From Onchocerca volvulus (lineage: Eukaryota > Nematoda > Chromadorea > Rhabditida > Onchocercidae), in NCBI GenBank assembly GCA_000499405.2, contig HG738137.1:15401873-15465872 (forward strand): a stretch of DNA of 64,000 nt, in the 5' to 3' direction. A program made the position numbers and the translations under genes. Of the stretch, positions 12,801-23,933 are shown piece after piece; positions within the stretch are counted from its first letter, which is position 1, and each line of letters begins with the position of its first letter. The notes under the pieces were generated by a model. That model saw only the letters and a list, made by a program, of their open reading frames with translations, ran no database searches and was not told the origin of the DNA.

Positions 12801-14692
12801 TCCGACCACTGGTTATTGTATATGGGAATCGAAGTTCAAAATATATTGGAATTCTCTGCGACTAAAAAGATGCCACTATCCTAAAATACTAAATGCTAAT
12901 GATAACCAGCATTGCTCCAAATCTGATACATCAAATTCAAAAAAGCAAATTTTATTTACTGTTGGTTATACACTTGAAATATGTGAATTATAACAATTCG
13001 AAAAATAACCGTACGAAATATCCGTTAAAAAGTGATTATCTCAGATGTTAGGTTTATCATATTTTGCTTAGTCTAATCTTAAGAATCCAAACTTTTCAAC
13101 TCGAAGTTTGCTTTTTTTTTCATTTAAAAGTACAAAATCTTGTGGACATGTAAATTGAATTAATATAGTTCCAAACTTCCGGGATTGCCAAAAAATGTTG
13201 ACGAAAATTTAATAAAATTATTACAATAAATTTACGCTTTAAAGTGCAGTCACCGTGATACTAATATTCTAAAATATTTCAACCCGATATTATGAGCTCC
13301 GTAATTTCTCGACAGAACGACAAAATTTTCTCATTTCAGGAATAGAAAAATCGCTAGTATTTGTTAATTTTATTAAAATTCCTCTAAAATCTTTTTCTTT
13401 CTTTTTTTTTTTTCATATCACTTTTTCTTATTTTAATATAGGAAAACATCGATGAAAATAATTCGAAATGAAATGTGAAATGGATCTGCACATGTTCTCA
13501 GCATTCGAAATATCTTTGAATAAATAAATACAATACTTCAAACATGTGCAGAATATTCTGTGAAAAAACAGTGAAATTTTTCCCTTTGTAATTAAATTAA
13601 AGAAGCGAAATGAAATTCGCATTGAAATGAAAAGATAACGGGATAGTATTCTTTTTTTTTTTTTTTTTTTTAAATATAATGTAACCCGGTAAATCTACAT
13701 AAAATCACCTGAGAAAAATTTTTCGTTATAAAAAAAATTTTTGTGGGTTTTGTTTTTATATTTACATATTGTAAATGAAAATTCATAGATTTATGATAAA
13801 TTTTACGATTTTTTAAATGAAATCCCTGTGATTATAAGTTATAATCTCAATCATATATTTAATCAATATCACAATGTATTCATTGTCCTTCATTTATCAA
13901 ATGAATGAATTTGAATTAAAATAGGAACGGACAAATTATTACCAAATTTTTTATTATTTTAAAAGTTTAAATGGAAAATAGGCTAAAAGAAAATAACCAT
14001 TTTGATTGATAATAGATGATGAGAAGATAATTTTAAGAAAAGTAAATTTAAAAAAAAAAAAGAGAGAAAATTAAGAAATAAATATACATATGAGAGTAAC
14101 TAATAAATTTAGAAAACATCCGAAGAACAGTGAACAAATAGTTTAACAAACAAGCGATGATAAAATTTAACGAAGTAAGAAATGATATATGTTAAAGAGC
14201 AAAAAAAAAGAAAAATGAACAAACAAATAATATAATTAATGAAATTTTTTATATTTCCAAAAAAAAAACAAAAAAAAAAAAAAAAAAAAAAAGATTGATC
14301 TCAGAATGATAACAAAGTGATTTGGCAATCAAAATTACTAATAAATTCCTTTTGGGATCATACATTGATAAGCAACATTAAAAAAAAAAAAAAAAAAATA
14401 GGAATACTGTAATATTGCCATATTTTATGTCCGCTGAGAAATCATATGAAATTCTACGGTGTTACGTAATATTTAAAAAAAAAAAAAAAAAAATTTTATT
14501 TTTTTACCAATCTTTGATACTGCAAAAATCAGTCCCTTATCATTTAAGAAATAGATATTAATTGAATAAATCTTTGTTTGGTTCTTTTTTTTTTTTTTTA
14601 TCGTTTATATTGCATCTTTATGGAACATATAAGTAAGCAAGTAAATAAAGGGATTTAGAGAAGCGATAGTGTTTGAATTTTTTAAATTTCAA
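9855..14692. other. Intergenic region between the Srab copy and the ZP gene
   Basis: The first 800 bases (to about 10,620) are the second copy of the duplicated receptor flank and match 1720-2540. A possible 41-nt mini-exon (10786-10826, TTTTAG before and GTAACT after, reading CTDHHESQLRSDK) has no partner exons. A 66-codon minus-strand frame at 11435-11635 has a lysine-rich start and one hydrophobic segment. An 11-bp perfect inverted repeat lies at 13486-13496 and 13541-13551. Otherwise I see only AT-rich sequence with many A/T runs and no convincing gene. Confidence 0.5.
11435..11635 (-). CDS. Possible small membrane or secreted peptide, unrecognised
   Basis: A single ATG-started open frame of 66 codons. 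It has a basic stretch (KMLKKKKS) followed by a long hydrophobic segment (LICSLVGLAIASSCVVIP) and a short tail ending DNNLR. Starting at the second Met it would look like a signal peptide or signal anchor. Base composition is less AT-rich than the flanks. No splice partner was identified and there is no known family. It could equally be a first exon of an unseen gene or a chance frame. Confidence 0.25.
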   Translation of the reverse strand: MKQNVQNVSIRKSRKMLKKKKSVVCNLICSLVGLAIASSCVVIPVKSTIAFTGFNMILYTIDNNLR

Positions 14693-15863
14693 TCAATACA
14701 TCTCTCGAACATACGGATATTCGATTGCAGCCGATAATTGATTCGTCCAAGTTGCTCGATTCGCATTATTCGATAAACTACGCACCGTTGAATCAGTTAA
14801 CGATCGTACTGGAAGCGATGCTGTTGGTCCAGAATAAGCACTGCAAAAAAAAAAAAAAAAAAAAAAATTAGCCTAATGATTGATTTAAATAGATTTTTCA
14901 AAATTAATAATAATTTCAAGGATTATTCGACTTTTTTTTTTTTTTTGGTTGGAATTTTAATATAATAGAATCATTCGAAATTTTATAATTTACTTAAGAT
15001 AAATTAGAAATTTCAATTAATTTTTTAAAATTATTTTCCTATCTTTCTTTTTTTCTTGCTTGACTGAAATTTTTAAGACTATAAATATGAAAATACATTC
15101 GATAATATATTATTATTCCATTTCAATAAATATAAAATTAAGGGAAAAAAAATGGAAGAATTTGTTGTATTTGCAAATGTTTTATTGAGTATGGATGGAA
15201 ATTTTTGAATTTTATTAATTAATTTCAAATAATCAAAATATATGCATAATATTAAATTTACAATAGTTTTCTAATTAATCACAATTATTGAATGATTTTT
15301 AGAGTAATATAACAAATTTAAATTTGTTTTATAATAATTACTTACCTATATAAACCAAAACCGTATGGAGTGAGCTTTTTATAAGTAGCCAATCGTTTTA
15401 AAGTAATTATCAATCCAATTAAGCACATAATTGTTAGCATTGATAGTGATAAGATAAGGATAAAGACTGGTAATGGTATGATGGCATTGTTAATACGACA
15501 TTGTTCCACTTTTTTACTGTTTACTGAAAAAAAAGAAAAAAAAAGGAAAAAAAAGCATAAAAAATGAAATATTTTAACTAGAATATAAGCATTTCAATTT
15601 TTTTTTTTTTTTTTTTTTTTTTCGAGATGATTTAATCAAACATTAACAAGTAATTAAATACTTTAAAGAATGAGAACTTAAGATCTTTATTCTAGACTAT
15701 ATTTTTTTTAAATGACTTGAAAAAATTATTTTGATGGCCTAATTAAATTATTTTAATTATGGCAATTTTACATTTTGAGATTCGAAAAATTTAACCTAGG
15801 GAGAAAATAATTATATGATCATTTGAATAAAATTTTTTTGTAAATTAAAAGAGAGAGGGAGAA

Positions 15864-15901
<38 letters not shown>

Positions 15902-18900
15902 AAAGTACTACAACCTTCATTACTTTCCATATCATCCAAAATAGTTAAGGGTTGTGTTAATGAGATTTCATTAATAGCATTTTGTTGGCGAATTATTGCA
16001 GTATCGTAATCATTCGATAATTGACGTCTATGTCGAAAACGTAATCGTTCAGCAGTTAAATTCGAATTACTGATTCGTTTGAAACATTTCTGGGAAAATT
16101 AAAATCAAAAAAATTCATATTTCAGTAAAAATATGATGTGAAAATAAAATGTTTTTTTTTTTTTGTTTTCTATTAAAGAAAAGACATTATTGCGTTTCAG
16201 GAAATTTCTTTTTGTAGTTTTTTTGTTTTCTATTAAAGAAAAGACATTATTGCGTTTCAGGAAATTTCTTTTTGTAGTCTTTCAATTCTTTTTTTTTTTT
16301 TTTTTCAAAAATGGAATTAATTTAGTGAAAAATATTGTTGTGTAATGCATTTCAGTTAAGAAAAACAATGTTAATTAGATAATTCATCATTTGATTATTT
16401 AAATTAATTCAATCTTAAGTTTCTGGTCATTCTTATCATAATTTTTTGACTTTAGGTAAAGTTTATCATTTTTTTTAAAAAGTGGAAAATTCTCGCCTAA
16501 AAAAGAATAATTTATTTCTAAAAAAAATTTTGCAATAATACCTGTGCACATTCTTGGCTAGTTAGACATACTTGGACAGTGCAATGAGCAAATACTGTCG
16601 ATTGATTACCGAAACGAAATGTTTTAAATTTCGAAAAATAGACCTCTTCATTGACGTTAGCTAACGGATCAATGATTTCACTCATTTCGTCTACCGGACA
16701 GCTTAAGAAGAATCATAGAATTGCATTTGCATAAACTTTCATAAATTCTATCAATTATTTATTTCATTAAATAAAATTTGTCAAAAATTTGTTATCACTT
16801 AAAATTTGTTTATTGCAAAATTAAAAATTCATGTATATGTCAAGTCAAAATTGCAAAAGTATCGTTAACCTGCTTTGGACAAAAGTTAAATGTTTTGCAT
16901 CAGGTGATGACATATCTTCTCGATCAGAAAACATGCATTCTTTGGGGCTAATTCCATGATAAGCTTCTAAAAATTATCACAATTAACAGCTGATAATTGT
17001 TTCTTACTATAAGTTTTTAAAATCATTTCATCTATAATTCCATTGTACAAATAATGATAAATGATTTATTCTTAGCTAATAATTTCACAATAAAAAGGCA
17101 AATTATTATAACTCCTGCATAAAAAGTATTTCATATTGTAATCATAACCGTTTTATAATCAATGATAATAATGATGATAATTTTAGTGCATGATAATAAT
17201 AGAAATAAGAATTGCTGGAATTTTTTAAATCTCAAAATTTAATCATCAACTTACTATCTGGTGAAAGGGCAACATAAAATTCAACGATATCACCAAATTT
17301 AGCAGCACGTAAAGGTCGTCCATCAATACTACGAAATATCATTTCAACTTTAGGCTTTGGTTTTCCACCAGTTGATGCAACAACTTCATGACCACTATAA
17401 TTCAAATTATTATTTTATCCGAGACTGATCAAACTATTTTTTTTTTTGCAATTTTTATAATTTGTAAGATATAAAGCAAAAAAGTTGTTAAAAATTTCTT
17501 TATTGGAATTTTGTTTTTCTTCATCAAAATTTTTAAATAAAATTTTAAAATGAAATTTTTCTCTATCAAAATTTTAAAATAAAATGCAAAATTCACAAGT
17601 TCGACTTAACGGCTCTTTACTTTATTATCATATTTATGCAAATGCATGCTTCATTTTTCGCTTCTTCCAAATATTAATCATATTGCATTAATAAAATTAA
17701 TTAGGTCACAATAAACAAATAAATTAATTATACAATGATAAATATTTAGGTCGATTGGTTTTAACAAAACTTTGATGAAATTATGCACACATAATAATCA
17801 ATTTATTTGATTTTCATAAATTAATAATCACGATAACCTGGAAATATCATTGAATCGTATAGTTTGCACACTTCTAGTATATAAACAGAATACGTGATTA
17901 ACACGTATAGTCTTTGATGGCGTGATATCAGCATTATCTTCAAGTGCTATTGTCGTCTCAGCATTACGGTAATTTGGTTCCGAGAAATTTAGGAAATTTT
18001 TTTAATTCAAAATAAAATATAGCAACAAAAAAAAAAAAAAAGAAAGCAAGAAACAAAAATTTAAGCGAATCTTAAAGAGTAAAAAAGATTTAATTAAAAA
18101 TTCAACTTTTTGTATAATTTTAATCAATTACCGAAGTTAAAGTTTTTTTTCGCAGGAAATCAGAAATAGTGCAGTTTCGTTTCAGTAGTTCTTTTTTTTT
18201 TTTTTTTTTTCGAACATAATGTCGAATCAAAAACTGCTCTAATTAACCGAATTTATGTTAATTGAACATATTTCAATTAATCAAAAAAAAAAAAAAAAAG
18301 AAGAATTTAACGTGGAATTTTTTAAACTTGAAAATATTTGCGAATGAAAAAAAAAAAAATTTTGCGACGAACCAAATTAGTTAAATGTACATCGCAGTGA
18401 TCGCCATATGGAATTGTAAAATTATAATTAAGCGAATTTCCTTTTTTCATTGCTGTACCGCATGGTGGACGAATTTTGTAGCCATAAACGTAAACAACCG
18501 GTTGTGCTTTTGGATCTGATATCCAACGTTGAACATCTGGATCGGTTTTATTTAAAACCACATTAATAGCATCGGCAGTACAAGATACTTCTTCAACTGA
18601 AATTTTGGCTATCATGAAATTGAGCAAAAAATTTGGAATTAAATGAAAAGAAAATATTAATTCAATTGAATTTATTGAATATCTCTAAGCTAAAAGCTAA
18701 ATTTTGCTTATTATCGAGTATGATTTTACAGAATTATTAGCAAGAAAATGATTAATGATAAATTTTTGAAGGAATTCTAAAAAATTTTGTAAACAAAAAG
18801 CAATTTAGGATGTTCAAAGTTTTAAACTTTATTCAAACTTTTTTAGCACCTGAATATACCATTCATTATAAATTAATAACGACTGCATGCAAAGAATAAA

Positions 18901-19550
18901 TTATTCAAATTTGCAAAACATGTAAAGACGTATGGATGATTTGTTTCATTAATCAAATAAATAATTAATTTTAAATAATTTATTCATGAAGGAAAAAAAT
19001 TTATTTGATAAGCAGGAAGGATTCTTTTTTTCAAAAATATTTATAACATCCTACATTATGGATTCGATTGGACTTTACAGTAGTATTTTTAGTTCAAAAT
19101 TTACAAAAAACGAAATTTGATAAAGAATTTAAAAAATAATTTAAATTTGTATTTAAAATTTTTCATACCAAGTTTTTCTTATACAGCAAATTAAAAAAAA
19201 AATTTTTTTAATGTTTTATTTAAACAAAATGGAAAATTATTTCTTACGTTAATATTTTGAATTAAGGAAAGTACGAAAAAAAAATTACAAATAATTGATT
19301 TTTTAGAATAAAAATTAATAATAAAGTAAGAATCATGCTAATATTTATGAAAAATATTGAAATTATAATCAGAAAATTAAATATAATATCAATATTTCTA
19401 TAAAATGATTTTTCAGTAATCAAATTCTTCAAATTTATAAAAAGTGAATTTTATTTTATATAATGTGTTGATTTTCAACATACCAAAACCTTCGGCATCA
19501 ATGGTAGATGTTAGTATCAGTACTATCAATAATAATCGTACTGTTATCAT
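14693..19550 (-). CDS. Cuticlin-like ZP-domain type I membrane protein
   Basis: Predicted extracellular-matrix protein of the nematode cuticlin/ZP family, which polymerise at the apical surface of epidermis or other epithelia. Nine exons: 19484-19550, 18373-18608, 17838-17980, 17255-17394, 16870-16966, 16542-16701, 15915-16089, 15346-15523, 14693-14840; total 447 residues. Residues 1-19 are a signal peptide (MITVRLLLIVLIL). The ZP domain runs from about Cys32 (VSCTADAINVVLN) through PPCGTAM, HVFCLYTRSV, SPKECMFSD, SCPVDEM and VQVCLTSQECAQKCF. A furin-type site RFRHRR is at 298-303. A hydrophobic helix at about 354-380 is followed by a 67-residue cytoplasmic tail rich in Ser and Thr. All junctions keep frame. 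The odd one is exon 3: protein similarity runs to 17980, but no AG stands there; the nearest AG would start the exon at 17956 and drop eight residues. Family call is firm; the exact orthologue is not. Confidence 0.88.
15849..15898. repeat. GA-rich microsatellite in ZP intron 7
   Basis: About 50 bases of GA/GGA units with a pure (GA)n core near 15870-15895, inside the intron between the furin-site exon and the transmembrane exon of the ZP gene. Confidence 0.9.
16158..16277. repeat. Exact 60-bp tandem duplication in ZP intron 6
   Basis: Two head-to-tail copies (16158-16217 and 16218-16277) share the run TTTTGTTTTCTATTAAAG and continue through GCGTTTCAGG and CTTTTTGTAG. Copies are identical, so the event is recent or an assembly artefact. 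It lies between exons 6 and 7 of the ZP gene and does not touch coding sequence, but it doubles a TTTCAG acceptor-like site on the plus strand. Confidence 0.95.
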
Positions 19551-22500
19551 GATTTTATCAGTAGTACGTTCTGAAATATTTTCGCATTTAGTTTAGTAAT
19601 TGAAAATAGAATATCAGAAATTATTAAATGTACACTTCAGATATGAAGTATTTGATTCAAAGTTATGACCACTTAGCATCATTTATGCTTTATTTACGAA
19701 AAATAAAAGATCAATCTTTAAATTAATAACATTAAAAATTTAAAGAAAATTACAGAAGAAAAAATTAAATATAGTTGATTTTTCAGAAAAAAAAAAAAAA
19801 AGGATTTTGACAGGACAAAAAAAATAACAGGAAATGAAAAAAGAAATGAATAAAAGGAAATGAAAAAAAAGAAATGAATAAATATATTATCTTTTTTGAA
19901 AGCTCATAAACTATGCCTGGATAATTATTATGGCAAATATTTCGGTGCATTGCACCTGTTCATCACGCTTTTCATTTTCTTCCGTTCAAAAAATTGAGCT
20001 TTCCATTTCATCCATTTCTTATTATCGATTAAATTTTTTTTTTTTTTGCTTAATTTAAAAGTATTTTTACTTATTATTTTTTGCCTAAAATATCATATTT
20101 AATTCCATTAAAATTTAGTTTCCAAAAAATTTAGCATTGGATTTTGATAAGAAAATTAGAACATAAAATTTGAAGTAAACAAAATCGATTTTAAAACAAT
20201 TAAGCATTATAGTGCGTTGTAATCTAATCGAATTTTTTTATAGTTGAATAATTAGACAAAACATCATGTTGTATTGAAATTTTTGCAGTAAAAAAAGCAC
20301 TCAGAAAGTTGCACATTTTAATTTATTTAAATTTATTTGAGTGGAATTGTGGAAGAGAAAAAAAAAAAGAATCGAAAGCTAACTAACTTATTTGTAAAGT
20401 GAAGCATATTTTTAAAATTATCGAAAATTTGAAAGAAATATAAAACAATCAAAAAAATTGAAGAAATTTGTAAATCAAATTCTATGATGATGAACATGAA
20501 AATGATAATAAAAAAAAGATTTCTAAAAAAAAAAAAAAAGAAAAAAAAAAGAAAAAGAACCAAAACATTTCAATTAAAAATTATTTTATTCAAAATCAAA
20601 TAATTTTATTTCATTTTTTTTTTTTAATAAATGAAGAACAAAGTGTAAATATGAGAATAGAATAGATAATGATTTTTGTAGTATTTTAGTTGAAACCTTT
20701 CAAACAAACGAAAAAAAAAAAAAAGTAAAAAATAGAAAGTGACAATAATCTGTGTTATTTGAGACAAGGACAACAATTGTCGACTCGTCTATGATCGTCG
20801 AATGATTTTTCATAGAAATGTGAAATAAATCTGATGGTCATCGAAAACCCCGATATGTAATGAATATTGGTCATTGTTAGGATGAATGTTGAATGAAACC
20901 CGATGAAAAGGACATTTGGATACAAGAGAGATAGAACGATTGGAAAGGTAGATGAATTTACACCTGGTCCTTAGCGACCACTACTACCACTATTAGGTAG
21001 ATCCATTGGTTACTACGTTTAGGTGATTATAAATTTAATGCCGCTTTTGTTGCTAACGCTAAATAATAATAATAATAATAATAATAAAAATAATGATAAT
21101 AATAATAATGATAAATAATAAAAAACATATATGATCGATCATGTTATTATTATTTTTCATTTTTAATTTTTTAATTTAAAAAAAAGAAATGAAGTTAAAG
21201 TACCTTTTTTTCTTTTTTTTTTTTTTGAGATATTGGAAGTAATTTATTATGCTTTATATAATATAACAAACATTGTAAATCATTACTAATATCTTATATA
21301 TATGATCTTTTCGATTTCAGTTTTTGCATATTCAATGGTATCGTAAAAGAATATGCTAAACTAATTTTTTTTTTTTTTTTTTTTTTTTAAATAAGAAACA
21401 ATAAAGCTAAACAAAAATCACATGGAAATCAAAAATTTATCAATGTTTGATAATGGAAAATTAGTTTTTTTGGTGTATAATTGAAGAAGAATATCCCAAT
21501 TATATTAAAGTAATATATAGAAGTTAATTAAGCTATGAATGCAATTAATATCTATGGTCCTATTTTATAGAAAAAATTGGATTAAAAGGGCTCGATAAGC
21601 GATCATAATTTATTTGTAATCAGTGGTTAGTAGTAATAGATGGAATTCTAAAAAGCAAAAACGGAAAGTATTATTTGCGGCATCCTTTTCAAAGGATAAT
21701 CTATGAATTTTTTATTTCAATGACCTTTTTTCCTTTCATTAGTGACCTTAACCTTTCATATATAAATGAATATCATTCATTTTGTCATCCTTTATTCTTG
21801 CTTGAAAAATAAGAAAAAATAATTTATTTTCATCATTTATTCCAATTGGAAAAACAACAACAATGTTGATGCGATATTTGATATTTTATTCGCAAAATTA
21901 ACGAATTTCAAAAATCGTAAAAGTTCGAAATGGTAATGAAATTTGCTTGTTATTCTCCATCCAAATAATTGAATTCTACTGTAAAGGACCTCTTGTTTCG
22001 AGAAAAGCGGTCAAGTATTATGAACATGAAATGGACAGAAAAGTGAGAATCGACAACGAATTGTAACCTTGGAGAATTTGTTATAGTTGTTATTAAGCTC
22101 AATGCAAATAATTTGCATTCTCTTTACTATAAAATATGAGTAAAAAAAGAGTTTCACATTTTTTAAGTAACTGGAAAAGTTACTCCAAATAATAATTTTG
22201 ACATTAATTTCATTTTAAAATTTCATTATTTTAAAAAAAAAAAAACTGTTTAAATTCAAATTTTACATGAAAATTTTTGTAAATTTATTAAGCTTTATTT
22301 AAATTCATATTATAGTTTAGTAATGCGCTTAGATATTCGAAATTAAAAAATGAAATTTATTGAATTTTAACCGTAAAATAAATATCCAAAATTGTTCAAA
22401 AATTTGATAATTTCAAAATTTACAATTGATTATATGCATTTCATATTGATCAATTTTTCGTTTTTTTTTTTTCTATTACATTCTAAAACTAAATTTCAGA

Positions 22501-23933
22501 TTTTTTTTTAAATTTTTTCCAAATTTTTTTCCTAAATTTCGGCCTATATCCGAAATTTACGTGCAAAATGTACAATATTTTGTATTTTATTACTTAAATT
22601 AAATTGTATGTATTAGTAAGATTTTAAATTAAATCACATATATGTTATTGCCTACTTAATTTTAAAACTGATCAAACTTTTATTAACTTTTACTATTAAT
22701 ACCATATCAGATAATTGTAGTAATAATTACTGTCTAAAATTTCTTAACATTCATCCAGCAAGTTGTTAAATCAAAACAGATTTAATGGGAAGCAATATAA
22801 GAGAATATGATAATTATTATCATGAATTTTCCAAATTCATTTATAATTATTGTGAATTTCTTGAATGAATCTAGTAATTACAATCATAAATTTCTCAAAT
22901 TACTGACCATTTATCATTTCATTTATAGCATTTGTAATAGCCTCATAACAATCAAAATTTCGAATAATTAATCTCAAGATTACGATACTAGAATTTATAA
23001 TGATTTTAGGTAATTCATAAACATTAAAATTTTATAAATAGCCTAAGATATCAGTTCAATAATTAAAATCTAATATTACGTCATCTTGAATTTCACCTTT
23101 GCCATATTATGCAAATTATTCTTTTCATTTTGTCAAAAGAGATAAGATTCATTTTAACTTTTTTTTTTTTCAGTTTAGAAAACAATTTTTTTTTTAGCGA
23201 ATATTGAAATTGAGATTTTCGAGAATTGCGAAATTAAAATCATCATTTAAAAGACACAATATCTACACATTCAAATTAATAGAAACATACCTATACTAAA
23301 TTATTATCTTTAATTGCCGAATCGTTTGTCATAGTTTAATTTGATTTCATCCAATTTCAAAATTTCAACATTTACTAGCTATTTATGTCACAATATAATA
23401 GAATTTAGCTTATCAATAGCAGTTTGATAATAATTCTTGATTTTTGCGAAGTGATTAATCGAAAATTTTCGAATCGAATATTTTTATACAATATAAACAT
23501 CATTCAAATTACATTGCAACATTAAAAAAAAAAGAAGATTTAAATAAATATAATACTTTGTTTATTTGAACAAATTACAATCATTTTTACACTATTAAAT
23601 ACTATAAATTAATTTTTCGATACATTAATAATAACAATAATAATACTAAAATATTGATTTTATTCTTACTTTTATAAAATTAATTTGGTTACTTTTTTTT
23701 TTTTTTTTTTAAACTATAATATAATTTGAAATAGTTTATTTCTTTTTTCTTTGATTTTTAAACTTGAAATAAATAAAAAAAAAATTTTCTGAAATTTTTA
23801 CTAGCATAAAATAATCAAGTTTAGCAAATAATAACTTAGAATTGTTATAATTTAAAAGTAAATATTATAAATTCATATTATGCCAAAAAAATCCTCAATA
23901 TTTGATGTTACAAAGTTACGAGTAAATGATTTC
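19551..23933. other. Upstream region of ZP gene and intergenic DNA
   Basis: No complete gene is visible. The stretch 20,750-21,060 is less AT-rich than its surroundings and could be regulatory sequence for the ZP gene; I found no frame that fits splice sites. An (AAT)n tract lies at 21062-21086 and continues imperfectly to about 21,120. A plus-strand frame of about 50 codons without an initiator Met ends at 22064-22066 and contains KGPLVSRKAVKYYEHEMDRK; it may be an exon of an unrecognised gene. The rest is A/T homopolymers and AT-rich sequence. Confidence 0.45.

Noticed and set aside
16163..16345. Plus-strand frame of 60 codons with an internal repeat
   Set aside because: It is the exact 60-bp tandem duplication inside a ZP intron, on the opposite strand to the gene, not a protein.
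20333..20563. Minus-strand frame of 76 codons before the ZP gene
   Set aside because: Poly-F composition from T runs; no signal of coding.
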